Shown here one piece after another: positions 10,301 through 20,000 of a stretch of 64,000 nt of DNA; position 1 is the stretch's first letter; each line of letters starts with the position of its first letter. The stretch comes from Varanus komodoensis. Its lineage: Eukaryota; Chordata; Lepidosauria; Squamata; Varanidae. The position numbers were made by a program, and so were the translations under genes. A model generated the notes under the pieces. The model made no database searches and was not told the origin of the DNA. It worked only from the letters and a program-made list of their open reading frames with translations. The stretch covers positions 20,170,299-20,234,298 of the forward strand of contig NW_025335761.1 of assembly GCF_004798865.1 (NCBI RefSeq), read 5' to 3'.

Positions 10301-11828
10301 CAGAGTTAATAGAATTCTTAATGGGCCACAGGCTACTTCTTAGGCATGCCAAAAGAATATTAATGTTCCAAGAAGCTAATCCAGAAACAGCAGCCTGAGC
10401 AAGAAAAAGCATCTTTGCTGGCTTTTCTTTGCAACCCAGACTTTTCACTTGAAGAATAAAAAGGTTCCTATGTAAGCTGTAAAGATTTTAGCTCTAGCAA
10501 ATTGCAGTGTCTGTGATGACAAAGAAAATTCTTTTGGGAGGACTGAAGAGTTAGAGAGTTCTTGCTTTTAAGAAGGAAACTATAAAGATGTCCTACTTCT
10601 AACATATCTTGTATTTTGTCTCAGGAGGTAGATGCTGCCCGCAAAACCCTGCTCCAGAAAACCTGGCTCTTGGCAGATGAGGTAGGAGGAAAGACTGTCT
10701 GTGTTGACTTTCACTGTCAACTGTGCTGTTTTCCATACTGATTTTATTTCCTAGTTCTAAGAGCAGAACAAGGAAGCCACAGTTTCTGTAGAAAGGAACA
10801 GTCCACTTGGGGAACACTGCGCAAAACCGTGCGCAACTCTGTGCACCCTTGTTCCTTCCTGTAGCTGCAACTGAGGACTACAGTGCCTAACTAGCGAAAC
10901 AGCTCTTGATACCTGGACTTCCAGGTCCATGATGTTCAACAGAATGTACTTTCTGTGTGACCAGTTGGATAATTTTTTAAAAAATGGATAAACACATGCT
11001 GTAAAATAGAAGGAACAATTGCAGGCATTTGTTTGGTACAGTATTATCACAAGGTTATTATCTAGTTCAAACCTCAATTCAGCCAGTTCCCCTGAGCAAA
11101 CTTCTCCCAACCCAGTGCCTTCCAGATATTTGGACTTGAAGGCCGAAGTTCAAAACAGGCTGGGAAGCCTGTACTAGAGTGTTTTCAGCAACCTACTAAA
11201 AGTGACGTGGTGATACAACAAGCACTATTATAAGGGTTACTGATTTGATAAATAATTAACTACTGTAAACAATTTAAAATCCCCTTCATGATCATCATAA
11301 AAATAAATGCATAAAATAAAATTATATATATTATAATATATAATATAAATATAGGTACAAAGAGGAGTGGAGCCAGAAATGGGTGTACTTGATGGGGGAA
11401 AGTACTAGCAACCCAGTATTGCAGTTAATTACATCAGTGGTTGAATGCAATTTCCTCACAGCAGATATTCTGACTGTGTGAACTTCCTGTGATTTGAGCG
11501 TAGCACCTAAGTGACTATTATTCATTTTCCTTGTCTAAGCCCCTCCTCCCTTAATGCCTTATACTGAAAGACCGATTGACTCAGGTTTTGGGCTGTATTG
11601 GAATATGGGCTATGCTGGGAAGGAAAATAACTTGCTTTTCCACCATTCTCCATTTCCTGTTACTCCTTTTAGGCATTAAAGAGGCATCTTCTCTACTACA
11701 AATGTCCAAATAAAGATAGCCCAGTGGGCTTTGATCTTTATGAACAGCTTCCTGCCATTCGACTGAAATATCTGCATGCTGTGACAGTGAAGGCACCCAG
11801 CAGGGAGCCGCCTTTGCCAGACTCTTAG
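1141..11828 (+). CDS. RPAP1: RPAP1, RNA polymerase II-associated protein 1, C-terminal part (seven exons)
   Basis: The seven joined exons encode about 560 residues that match my memory of vertebrate RPAP1 through to its end, including [77 protein letters not shown] and [15 protein letters not shown]1 is a large (about 1,390 residues in human) helical-repeat protein that binds RNA polymerase II. It is implicated in assembly or nuclear import of the polymerase and in Mediator-linked transcription of cell-identity genes. The window carries only the C-terminal helical region; the N-terminal conserved RPAP1 domains are not seen. Every exon junction keeps the frame and no internal stop interrupts the joined frame. 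The gene reads towards a 52 kb gene-free interval. One intron uses a GC donor. The start of the protein is outside the supported part of the window. Confidence 0.96.
1905..2182. mobile_element. Cluster of short inverted-repeat arms, MITE-like
   Basis: An arm at 1908-1932 (GTTCAAACAACATAACTTAC...) is the imperfect reverse complement of 1966-1993, which ends TTGTGTTGTCTGAAC. A third arm at 2153-2180 ends GTTGTCTGAACCCAG, and AACCCACAGTT occurs inverted at about 2020-2030. The pattern suggests a small non-autonomous DNA transposon, or a composite of two. The GGTTCAGACAACA-type end reminds me of hAT-like elements in lizards, but no target duplication was identified. Confidence 0.45.
2812..2963 (-). 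mobile_element. Sauria-type tRNA-derived SINE fragment
   Basis: The reverse complement starts GAGCCACTGTGGCGTGATGG, then has a degenerate B box and the GGGTGACTTTGGGTCACTCA and CTCACAGGGTTGTCTTTATG blocks typical of Sauria SINEs. The 3' tail is missing. Confidence 0.8.
3385..3534 (+). CDS. RPAP1: RPAP1 exon b
   Basis: The exon is 50 whole codons, from an acceptor ending TTTTACAG at 3384 to a donor GTGGGT at 3535. It encodes [20 protein letters not shown] and then [20 protein letters not shown]. This corresponds to the GLQNYFLQ and ALRHEYHLQYLALALAQK region of the human protein. Both junctions are phase 0. Confidence 0.93.
3735..3965 (-). mobile_element. L2 LINE fragment, 3' part of ORF2
   Basis: The minus strand encodes [14 protein letters not shown], an L2 hallmark (AFSVRAPALWNALP-like), followed by the FSQALDS-like region. 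It is degenerate. The matching upstream piece lies at 4185-4350 beyond a SINE. Confidence 0.75.
3985..4157 (-). mobile_element. Sauria-type SINE inside an L2 LINE
   Basis: The reverse complement begins GTGTAGTGTAGTGGCAGAGT, carries TTCGAATGAGAC as a degenerate B box, then the ACCGGGTGAC and TTGTTGTGAGGATAAAAT blocks. It ends with the Bov-B-like tail (CTTGGGCTCCTTGAAAGGAA). It sits between two L2 pieces in the same orientation. Confidence 0.8.
4185..4350 (-). mobile_element. L2 LINE fragment, reverse-transcriptase end
   Basis: The reverse complement carries the motif for QLVQNVVA-like residues (CTTGTGCAAAATGTAGTGGC), which is the LQLVQNAAAR block of L2. It is collinear with 3735-3965 if the SINE is removed. 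Confidence 0.7.
4970..5112 (+). CDS. RPAP1: RPAP1 exon c
   Basis: The acceptor TTTCCTCTGCAG ends at 4969 and the donor GTAAGT starts at 5113. The exon encodes [20 protein letters not shown] and [14 protein letters not shown], matching the ALLSRLLPGSEYLTHELLL stretch of human RPAP1. It ends two bases into a proline codon that the next exon completes. Confidence 0.93.
5113..7001 (+). other. RPAP1: RPAP1 intron after exon c
   Basis: The only repeat recognised is a short CR1-like 3' tail near 6716-6800. The rest, including 5390-6590, shows no gene or repeat that I can name. Confidence 0.7.
6716..6800 (+). mobile_element. CR1-like LINE 3' end
   Basis: GGACTGCTGGACTAATGACT, then GGTCTAATCTAGCAAGGCAG, then two TTCTTATG units. 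This is the GGTCTGATCCAGCAAGGC and octamer-repeat ending seen in CR1-like elements of reptiles. It is 5' truncated. Confidence 0.6.
7002..7806 (+). CDS. RPAP1: RPAP1 exon d (large, 805 bases)
   Basis: The acceptor TTTTTGCAG ends at 7001; the first base completes the split proline codon and 268 codons follow. The peptide carries [49 protein letters not shown] and [20 protein letters not shown], all characteristic of RPAP1. The exon must end after the codons for PLKE at 7806, because the next exon (phase 0) continues with FSLPLEQYL. The bases at the junction are AG/GCAAGT, a near-ideal GC donor. Reading on in the same frame gives unrelated residues and a stop by 7851. Confidence 0.95.
7807..7812 (+). 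promoter_or_regulatory. RPAP1: GC-type splice donor of RPAP1
   Basis: The intron from 7807 to 9160 begins GCAAGT after an exon ending AG and ends TTTGTTGCAG. The nearest GT, at 7811, would leave one extra base per codon frame and break the join to the next exon, so the GC donor is required by phase. GC-AG introns are a known minor class (about one percent of vertebrate introns) spliced by the major spliceosome, usually with an otherwise strong donor as here. Confidence 0.88.
7813..9160 (+). other. RPAP1: RPAP1 GC-AG intron body
   Basis: It contains a CR1-like 3' end (8056-8136). The plus-strand open frame at 8191-8751 (186 codons) has no recognisable protein features and lies wholly within the intron. 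I see nothing else. Confidence 0.7.
8056..8136 (+). mobile_element. CR1-like LINE 3' end
   Basis: TCGGCCACTGTATGAACA then CGGTCTGATCCAGCTTGACT and CTTCTAATG match the terminal part of the same CR1-like family as at 6716-6800. Confidence 0.6.
9161..9337 (+). CDS. RPAP1: RPAP1 exon e
   Basis: The exon is 59 whole codons between an acceptor ending TTTGTTGCAG at 9160 and a donor GTATGT at 9338. It encodes [20 protein letters not shown] and [20 protein letters not shown] then SFIFSQD. This is the most conserved stretch of the RPAP1 C terminus as I recall it. Confidence 0.96.
9557..9579 (+). other. G-quadruplex-type G-run cluster in RPAP1 intron
   Basis: Four guanine runs of 5, 7, 3 and 4 are separated by loops of 1, 1 and 2 bases. 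This fits the common G3+N1-7 quadruplex rule on the coding strand. It could simply be a simple-sequence tract. Confidence 0.6.
9845..10095 (+). mobile_element. L2 LINE 3' end
   Basis: The plus strand encodes [16 protein letters not shown], a degenerate L2 block, followed by TTTTTCAAGGAGAGACTATT and an AT-rich 3' end. It is 5' truncated. Confidence 0.7.
10110..10137 (+). repeat. (GGGA)n microsatellite
   Basis: An imperfect GGGA/GAGA tract of 28 bases in an RPAP1 intron. Confidence 0.9.
10625..10681 (+). CDS. RPAP1: RPAP1 exon f (57 bases)
   Basis: This small phase-0 exon encodes [19 protein letters not shown], matching human [19 protein letters not shown]. The acceptor ends TTTTGTCTCAG at 10624 and the donor GTAGGA starts at 10682. 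The donor is weaker than the others. Confidence 0.95.
10682..11672 (+). other. RPAP1: RPAP1 last intron
   Basis: It contains an AT-rich stretch at 11320-11355 (alternating TATA-like) and, at about 11105-11150, a match to a short widespread lizard repeat (CTTCCAGATATTTGGACTT). I see nothing else. Confidence 0.7.
11673..11828 (+). CDS. RPAP1: RPAP1 last coding exon
   Basis: The acceptor CTCCTTTTAG ends at 11672. The exon encodes [20 protein letters not shown] then [20 protein letters not shown] and a short lineage-specific tail, with the TAG stop at 11826-11828. Human RPAP1 ends similarly (LRQHLLHYKLPN...GFELYSQLPPLRQHYL). Confidence 0.95.
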   Translation, partial: ALKRHLLYYKCPNKDSPVGFDLYEQLPAIRLKYLHAVTVKAPSREPPLPDS

Positions 11829-12095
11829 AGGAGGACCTCAGCTGATGGCTGAAGAAGCGAGGGGCTGTGGTGACGAGACACAGAAAGCGTTGTCACTTCC
11901 ATGCTCTTGCCTGAGCAGAACAGACAAGGATCTGCATTCTTTGACTTGGCCTGGCCTGGCCTTGGTAGACCATCAGACCAACTTCCCGTTTCTTCTTTCC
12001 AGTCAACTTTTTTCCACAATGGGGAAACAAATTGAGAAGAGCAAGTGTGTGTTTTGAGAGGAAAGATGAATAAATTAAAAAATGTGGTACAAAGT
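11829..12095 (+). other. RPAP1: RPAP1 3' untranslated region
   Basis: About 260 bases follow the stop codon before the poly(A) signal. No open frame continues and no repeat is recognised. The exact cleavage point is inferred to be 10-25 bases past the signal. Confidence 0.75.
12069..12074 (+). terminator. RPAP1: Polyadenylation signal AATAAA of RPAP1
   Basis: The canonical hexamer lies 240 bases after the stop codon. It is followed at 12085-12112 by a GT-rich stretch (GAGGTGGTGGTAGG) that fits a downstream cleavage element. Confidence 0.8.
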
Positions 12096-13008
12096 GAGGT
12101 GGTGGTAGGATTTATTGCTATTTCATATTGGGAAGAGTCTATGTTGCAGCACAAGCGCTTGGTTGTTGTTTTTACCTCAAACAGTAGTCTGATATTCAGC
12201 ATTCCTTGCCATTCCATCAGAAGTCTGTAGTGTCTGGAATAGCAATACATGGGAAAGGCGAAACTGACTCTGAAACTCTTCTCAAGATAGTGACTTCCAC
12301 ACTCGGTTAAGTCCTGCAGCTGTTCTGCACCAGATAGATCAGGAAACTATGTTAGAAGTTTTTATTTCTACACAAAGCCACCTGCCTCTGCATTAAGTGT
12401 TTTCCTCTCTTTGTTTTTATAACTTTATTATATTTAATACAGTTATCCAGGATGTTTCTTCCTGCAGTGCTCATAAGGAAAAGAGAAATAAGTGGTTGGT
12501 TGGAGAGGCACTCCAAACAAAATGGAATGTTCTCAGTCTGAAGACCTGCTCACAGGTGCCACTGGGCCTTCTGTGGGGTTCTTGGCAAAAGAGTCCTAGG
12601 GGGTGAGGGAATCTAGGCCCAGAAGCCAAATATGCTTACTCAAGATTAAAGTAGAAGAAGACTGCAGGACGGGTGAGGAATCTCCCACTGACCATACTTC
12701 CCTGTGTGTAGTTTGCAGAGAGAAGCTGGTCTTCCCTCATGGTGAAGTTATTACACTTTCCCTGTGAACATTTCACAGGAAGTTGAGACGGGATCCACAC
12801 CCTTTGCTATTGCTTCTCTGTCATTGATGGGAACACGGTTAAAGAAAGAAGTGTTCATTTCCACTGTTTTTGGACCAGGGGACTGTACGTGTATTACTTT
12901 CCATTCCCTTTCATTGTTTTATTTCAGTGTTGCAGTAAAATAAGGGAATTAGGAAGAGATAGGCTTTCCTCAGAATTCAGTGGGCCAAAGTCTTGCATCT
13001 AATGTAAT
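12096..13008. other. Intergenic, no feature recognised
   Basis: This is the start of the gene-free interval after RPAP1. I saw no coding exon or nameable repeat. Confidence 0.6.
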
Positions 13009-13010
13009 TA

Positions 13011-13577
13011 CAGTGGTACCTAGGTTCACAAACTTAATTCGTTCCATGATTCTGGCCATGAACCGAATTGGTTGCGAACCAATTCATATTTCCCCATAAG
13101 GTTCAATGTAAATAAGGTTACTCTGTTCTGAACCATATGTAATATTTTTAACCACAAAAATATGAAACAAAGTACAGTACAGTAGAGTGTGATGAGAGAC
13201 AACACTAATCTTGCTTGAGGTGACTTCTGGCATGGAGGACAGGAAGGTGGGTGGGGAGGAGGTTATTGTTTGGAGGGAAAACAATGACTGCATTCTCGAC
13301 TAGAGGAAGCTGCGACCACGTGTCAGAGCGGGGAAGATGGCCACATTTGTGTTTCTGCACGAACACGATCATGGCTATCTTCCCCACTCAAACTCGCTCT
13401 GACACATGGTCACAGTGCGGGGAAAATGGCCCGATCGTATTCATGCAGGGAAGATGGCTGCGATTGTGTTCATCACCCAATGTGGAATTTGTGAACAGAA
13501 GCAAAATGTTGCCAGACTTTCTGTTCGTGAACCGAATTGTTTGCGAACGGAAGCGTTCGTGAACCGAGGAATTACTG
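13011..13577. mobile_element. Non-autonomous Tc1/mariner-like DNA transposon with TA target duplication
   Basis: The left end CAGTGGTACCTAGGTTCACA and the reverse complement of the right end (CAGTAATTCCTCGGTTCACG) are terminal inverted repeats, and both sides are flanked by TA (13009-13010, 13578-13579). Near the ends, copies of GAACCGAATTG and TTGCGAAC are repeated. No transposase frame is seen. The centre has three alternately oriented copies of a GTGTCAGAGCG...GGGAAGATGGCC segment (13313-13353, 13362-13412, 13409-13480). Length is 567 bases. Confidence 0.85.
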
Positions 13578-13599
13578 TATTTATTTCTTGGCAATCTTT

Positions 13600-14450
13600 C
13601 AGGGCACCATTGCTGTAGAGGAGCACAGCAGACACGCTCCCTGCTGCTGCTTTGCTCTGCACTAGCATGTGCAAGCACACCCACCGCCCCCTTCCTGGCG
13701 GCACATGTGTCCACACACACCTGTGCGCAGGACTTGCACACACTGCCAGGGGCCACCACCCATGCACCTGGCTCCACAGAGGGCACCTGTGTGGGCACCC
13801 AAGCCAGGAATAGGGAAGCATGTCCTGTGGGAATAGTTTCCCATGGAAGCACATTTGGGTGTCTACCTGGGAAAGTTTTCTATCTGACCAGAAGGAATGT
13901 GTTTGCCAGACGGCTGAGGCAGCGGGCGGGGAAAGTGGGGCTTGCTGATCGTCACTGGGAAATCTAGGGGCAAGATAGGAGTGGGTGGTGGGGAGGGCAG
14001 GGGAGACCTGGTGGTTGCTGTGATGGCCCTGCCCACATACGGCCAGGGAGCCCCTGTTGGGCAAAGCTGCCTTCACAAGAGGAGAGTGCTGGCTCTCTGA
14101 GCAGAGCACCGCTCCAGCAGAGTGCAGTGGCCAGCCAGGAGGGCCCAGCGTGCCCGTCTGCAGGGTCACTGCTGCTGGAGGTGGTGCTGTGCGTCGTCGT
14201 CCTGCAGCCAAGCACTGGGAAGGCAATGTGTGGATAGAAGGAAAAAGCAGTGCAAGGCAGTGTGGCTGCAGCTGCTTCGGCAGTTGCTATGCAGACGAGG
14301 ACAGTCAAAAATGGCGGCTGGAGAACCTGCTGCTGCAGCCACCCTCGCTGCCAAACTTGATGGCAGAAATGCAGAAACTGGAGAAATCAGAACTGATTTC
14401 ATACATAACAACAAACAGTGCTGAACTGTGGAAACCTTAGAACAGACCTT
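13600..14450. other. GC-rich stretch, unclassified
   Basis: This is noticeably richer in G+C than its surroundings. A plus-strand open frame at 14057-14440 and another at 14122-14424 contain a MAAGEPAAAATLAAKLDGRN peptide after an in-frame ATG at about 14310. A minus-strand frame covers 13441-14226. None resembles a family I know. It could be an unclassified repeat or a small CpG-containing regulatory segment. From 14450 to 15040 I see nothing. Confidence 0.3.
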
Positions 14451-15039
14451 TGATTCTCCCTCGGGATACAAGGTAGCCAAACATGCCACCCTTCACCCTG
14501 CTCACTGAATTCACACACAGCAAAAAGATATTCCTCCCATGGCTTGCCATTATGTTTGAACACAGCCAGGCTGATCAGCTCCTACTTTCCTTTTCTTTTC
14601 ACTGCTAAATGTTTCAGCATAACCATCTTCTTTGTGTTCTTTATATGTACTAACCAGTCATCAGTCTTATTCTGCTAGATGCTAATTCAACTGTTGTAGT
14701 AATAACAGCATTACAGATTTGGGACAATGGCTTCAACCCAGTAAGTCCTGGACATCCTACAAGAAAAATGCCAGGCCAATACCTGCTTCGAATTTGATTA
14801 TCTGGCATCCCTACTACATGAGTAGGTCTTCACTATTACTACTGTTTGCATCCCCTGTAGAAGTCCTTGATCTTGAATGCCATTTTCTGTAGCTCTGTAG
14901 ACCAAAGATAATCTCATTTATCCTAAGACCCTGAGACCATTATTCCTTTGTCTGGAAATATTTTCCTTTAAACTGATTTGAATGTCAAGAATAATGTTAT
15001 GAAACTTTTTTGTAGAATCCAATTAGTGCCCTGCAACAT

Positions 15040-15120
15040 TTATCTTTTTTGACAGGATCATGTTGTAAGCCACCTTGAGAAGACTTGGGTCTGGAAAGCT
15101 GGCTAAGAAATAGGTTGAAT
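15040..15120 (+). mobile_element. L2-like LINE 3' terminus
   Basis: GTTGTAAGCCACCTTGAGAA then a GGCTAAGAAATAGGTTG tail resembles the GTAAGCCGCCTTGAG ending shared by L2 and Sauria-type elements. It is very short and eroded. Confidence 0.5.
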
Positions 15121-16955
15121 GCATAACAGTGATACAAGACGAGCTCTGCTCAAAATGCAGAACCTTTAATATCAATTAAGCTGGTGTTCTGGAAATATTA
15201 GCACATAGGTGGCCTTTGCCTTATGGATTATGGTACTTCCTGCTTCAAACTGGACAAATAATTGGTCCTTAATAATGACTTAATATTAAGTCAGAGTTGA
15301 AGAGCAGTAAAGAACCTAACAGGAATGATTTATAATTTGGGTACAGTCTAAACTCCTTTTGTACTGGAATGTTTCATTATTTTTTTAAATAATGTGAAAC
15401 TAGAATGCATTCTTAATTTTTAATGGAATGTAAGACATAACCAATCCATGTGGAAGGGCCTGATTGTGTATGCTTTCTGAAGTGCACAAGAAGTGCCACA
15501 CCATTGTCCACTTGCTCCAGCAGACTTTGCAGGAGTTCCAGCATCAGGGGGTCACTGGAGGACTGTGGGCTCTAAAACTAAAGTGGACAACTGCTGGAGT
15601 TTGGTGTCCATATTCATTCCCCAGTGCAGGCTCCACTCTCTCCAAGCTAAATGCAACCCCTTTGGCATTCCATAGTAGTTATGGAGCATCTAAAGGGCAA
15701 AATTTAGCTACATTTGGTTGTCTGGGTGTTCTGTTCCTGCTATGGGAGCCATATTTGGGTGGGGGAACACTTTTAAAGTGTTGGAGGCAATGATGAGTGG
15801 CGGTGGGGGGGGGTGGCTTTAGCCCATGGGCCAAGTGTTGCTCATACCTCCTTTAAAGCTTAAGAGTACTCTTTAAACTGAGCCTGGAAGCCAGCGGCAA
15901 AAGACTGCCATATTAATTTAAATCTCCCTGTAACTTGTGGCTGAATTTTGGACCAACTTCAATTGCTGGATTGTTTTTCAGGCTGCACCACACAAAGTGC
16001 ATTGTAGAGGCTAAGCAAGAGGGTGCCAGAACATGGGATTTGTGGCCAAGCTATCCCCCTGTAGGTGTAGTTGCAGGAGTTCTATCCACTGAAGGTGATA
16101 CAGGGCACTTAAAACTACAGAGGCCTGCCAAACCACAAGAAGGGGAGCGATAAGAATCCCCACACTGTGGAACCAGTCTTTAGGGCTCTAGTGAGGAACC
16201 TTGGCCCATCAGGCCATCCCATTGTGCCCATAAGGCCTCGTGCAAGGCCTGTCCTTGTCTCCAGGGAGAGGGCAAGTGAGCTGCTGACTTGAGCATAAGT
16301 CCTCTCTCTCCTTCCTTGAGGGAGGCACAGAGGGAGCAGTTGGCTCAGGTCTCCGCTGCAGCATTGAGGAGTCTGCTCTGCTTCGCCCATGCCTTGCCTT
16401 GTTGAACCAAAGCCAGCTTGGGATGCAGCCAACAGAGTCCCTCGTTCTGCAGTTTTAGCCAACCCATCACTGAAGGTGTCTAAAGGCTAGTTTTTTTCAT
16501 GATGTCTTTCTCCTGTAGATCACTAGAGGGTGTTGCTGAATAAAATATTGGTCAGAATCCTAGGTGCAACCTGCTCTAAATTTAGGAAGACCAGTGTTTC
16601 AAAACATCTAAAGTTTGCAGCATCTTCTGCGCAAATTAACTTGTTTTTAAACTGTAAAGTATTGTGCTTTTATGTGTGTTCTTCTCTAAGTGATTGTTAG
16701 GAGTTAGACAATTACTTTGCCAACATAATGGCCATTTTAAAACCTGAATTTATTTATTGTTTAAAGCAGGGTCAAACATGTTCACTAATGTGATTCAATC
16801 CTTACAAAAATATAAATGTGATTCTTTATTTGACTGTTGCTTTTTATGGGGTGAAAAAGGTATCTTACCTTACTCAATTTTTCTGTTATTACTAATCTCT
16901 GCTGTTCTACTAAGGTCTGTACTATTGTTTGTAGTAAGTTGCCAGACCAATCATT
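15121..16955. other. Intergenic, no feature recognised
   Basis: No gene is seen. There are short G-runs near 15800 and an open frame at 15464-15793 without protein character. Confidence 0.55.
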
Positions 16956-16957
16956 TT

Positions 16958-17115
16958 CCTGATGGAAGGTGGTTGAGGCCCCATCGGTGAGGGTGTTCAA
17001 AGATAGGCTAAACATGCATATAGGCATGTCGTGAGCAGAGCCAGCTGGAGCCGGGGGTCAGACGAGATGGCCCAGGAGGCCCCTTCTGACTCACTCTGTT
17101 TCTCTGTTTCTAAGT
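16958..17115 (+). mobile_element. CR1-like LINE 3' end
   Basis: GATGGAAGGTGGTTGAGGCC, then GTGTTCAAAGATAGGCTAAA, then GGTCAGACGAGATGGCCCAG and GGCCCCTTCTGACTC, ending in a TTTCTCTG octamer-like repeat. The order fits the terminal part of CR1 elements. Confidence 0.65.
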
Positions 17116-18088
17116 TTGTCTGTCTCTCTTTCTGATCAAGATTACAAAGTTGAAAAATGCAACAGATGGTAAGCATTTGCATGACAAACACCCTTTGACA
17201 GCCTATCATAATTAATTTGAGGTTATACAAGTGCAGCAGCAAAGCATCTTTATCTGTTGTTTCCTCTTCTGTGTGGTCTTATTTGCAATTGCTGAGGAAA
17301 TGATCTACCTCTCTTTAATGTGTTAGGCTGCCATATTAAGTACAGGGCGCTAGGCCTGCTGGTTCGGGGTGTTGGGAATTGGAGGACTTTTCAATCTAAC
17401 CATTTTCAGCCTGTTTTACAACAAAGTTGATGATCAACAAGAATTTCTTACTGAAGTGGATTCTCCTGTCAGAACAACCTGATACAGGGGAGTGTCAAGA
17501 GAAGCCAGAAAAGTCTAGATTATTTCACACATATTTTGTATTATGTATTGGGTGGGTTCACATACCATGGCAATCCAGGATGGTAAATCACCACAACAGG
17601 TTGCTACTAAATGCCATGCAGCCACAATGAGCCCAAGAGACAACTGAAGTATTGAGGGGTGCTTTGCTCCCTCCCCAGCCTACTTTCCTCTCATTGCTCC
17701 AGGCATATTCCAGGAGGCACTTCGGAGAGGACCGAGGGCCCTTTCTGACAGCTGTGACTGCAAACTGATCTTGGCTTCCTAAGCCTGTGGGAGAGTGCCT
17801 GCTGTGAAAACCGGGTCCTGAAGCACAATGGGGAGGACAAGGCACTGAGTGGCATCCTCTGAAGCAGGAGGTGGGCATCCCTGATCTTGGGGCAGCTGCC
17901 CCGTTCTTGGGGCAGCTCCACCGAGCGGTTTGCCAGCCCCTCGCTGGGTCTCAACTCTTGCCCAGATTTAACTCTCTCGGGCAGGGGGCAGGAGGAGGTG
18001 GGGATAGCTGTCAGCCGCCATCTCTGGCTAGCCTCTTGGAAAAAGAGGCTCACTTGTTCTGGGGCTTAACCCAGGATGGGTTGTGTCC
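17116..18088. other. Intergenic, no gene recognised
   Basis: Open frames on both strands at 17588-18053 are overlapping shadows of a GC-rich patch and have no recognisable domain. Confidence 0.55.
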
Positions 18089-18232
18089 ATGTTTATATGA
18101 CACAACAAGCAATTGTGCTTGGGACAAACCTCCGAACAGACTGCTGTGTCTTATCATGGTCCACAGCGGTTGAGGGTTTCAGACAACATGCCAAGCAATA
18201 ATAACCACCGTTGCTTGTTCTGTTGTGTAAAC
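18089..18232. mobile_element. Short inverted-repeat element, MITE-like
   Basis: TTTATATGACACAACAAGCA at 18091 is the imperfect inverse of 18203-18230, which ends GCTTGTTCTGTTGTGTAAAC. Between them is GGGTTTCAGACAACATGCCA, similar to arms at 1905-2182. A related GGGTTCACATACCATGGCAA lies at 17551, so the element may extend left to there. Confidence 0.45.
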
Positions 18233-19915
18233 TTAATTGTTAAGTTTAATTGCTTGTTATCATTAAATTTATTTGTTATCTCATAAGTTTTTTGTAGAAT
18301 TGCAAAGCTATTTCATAAATCTCTGTTTTGTCCTTCCACAAATCAGTAAATACACATTCAAATTTAAATTAATGAGCTATTTTTCTCAAGAACATTGAAA
18401 AAAATCCTAGTATTTGTGTCTTCATATTAGAGATGGTGCAATGGAAACCTGGCACTTCTCACACTAAAAAGGCCTTCTGTGTTGTGCCTTTTGCTTTGGT
18501 ACAATGTTGTACGTGCTCCAACAGTTCCATGTATGGTATGTTTTTCTACCTGGTCTCTTGCTTTCCTCTTTCTGGGGTTCAGTTGTAGACCATAAATAAC
18601 CATCTCCTAACTTCCAGTGTCTGAAATTCTAACAGCCGGAGGTGCCGTCTTCAGTGAATGATGTGCAAATAATGCAGGCTATGGGAGCTGTGGGAACAAT
18701 TAGCCTCAACATTCACATTTACTGGTGGGCAGGGGATACATTTGGACTAGCGAATCCAAGCTGAAAGGTCTGATGACCTGTGCCTTGTCTTGCTCTTGAA
18801 CAGAACTCTATTTGTAAATGTCTTCTAGTTTAAGGACCTCGGAGTTGTAATCAAATTTAGCTGCAAAATCTGTTTAGTTATTGCTTATAAAATCTTTCAG
18901 TTGTCTGTGTGGGTCTTCTGATTTCTCTTACGCAAATAATTGAATGCCATCAACTTTTCTTTTTCAAAAACATCTTTTTTAATGCAGAAGGAATGTTCCT
19001 GGGCATAAAGGTCAAATTGTCTCTAGGCAAGCACATTGGGGGCTCTACATGATGTAAGTCCTGACATGCTCCTCGCTCACCCCCCCCCCCATTCACACAC
19101 CCTTCATGCACTCGCGTGCATGTACATTGCATTCTCTCTCACATGTGTCCCCGCACACCAGGAAAGGTGAAGGGGGGGGGGGTGAAGTCTGAGATAAGCA
19201 CCATCTCAAAGAACTTCCATAGCATTGAAAGCAAGGCTCTCTGGTGAGCTAGACAATGCCAAGGGAGGCTACAGCAGCTGTTCAGTCCTGGCCCACAGAC
19301 AGGAAGATCCAAATCCTTTCTTCAGTGAGTGCAAATAAACTTTGCTTGGCAATTGACCCAGCTGGGTGGGGATAATGGGAGCTGTAGTCAAGTGATGGAA
19401 GGCTGCCATATACAGTCAATATGGCAAAAACGAACACCTCCAACCTTCAGATCCCCAATTACATTCCCTTTCCTGGCTCATTCTCAAGTGCATGAAAGAC
19501 ATTCTATTCCCTATAGACTTTGGTTTTTTAGAACTATTCCCTTCTTATCTTTCAGATGATGTCCTTAGGTAAGTTTCCATCTCTCCTCTGCCAGTGATTC
19601 AAACCTTCATAACTCATATATTACAGCTCCAGAATTCCTTTTTTTTTTTTTGGGGGGGGGGGTTCCTGCTTCAGAACTTTATGAAAACTTTGTGAAAAAC
19701 CTTCCGCAATGCTTCCTATAGATCAGGGTTGACTAATAACAGTGCCTTATTTCCATTCATTCATTGCTCAGGGCAAGCATCCGTAGAACATCTTTGTATG
19801 ATTTCCTTCCAGCAGCAGCATGAACTTAACTTGTAAAAATACATTCAGCTCATTGCAGGCCGTTTCACTAGGCGGAAGGGCAATGATTCACTATTGGCCA
19901 TAGGCCTGTGAAATA
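18233..19915. other. Intergenic, simple-sequence tracts only
   Basis: It holds a C-run at about 19080, G-runs at 19171 and T/G-runs at 19639-19662. The stretch at 19365-19400 (AATGGGAGCTGTAGTCAAGT) matches a short palindromic repeat widespread in squamates. No gene is seen. Confidence 0.55.
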
Positions 19916-20000
19916 GTAATCCTATGCGCACTCTTTTGGGACTAAGCTCCAACACAGTGGGCCTGACTTCTGAGAAGACATGTACAGAATAGGATTGCAC
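19916..20000. repeat. Short palindromic repeat with CAATCCTATGC-type ends
   Basis: The left end GTAATCCTATGCGCA is the inverse of the right end AATAGGATTGCAC. The body (CTCCAACACAGTGGGCCTGA, CTTCTGAGAAGACATG) is the same as in other copies at 28278-28760, 46685-46754 and 55633-55693. It is an abundant short element in lizards, probably a non-autonomous DNA transposon. Confidence 0.6.

Larger units (their letters stand above)
9338..10624 (+). other. RPAP1: RPAP1 intron after exon e
   Basis: It holds a G-run cluster (9557-9579), an L2 3' end (9845-10095) and a GGGA repeat (10110-10137). The remainder is unremarkable. Confidence 0.75.
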
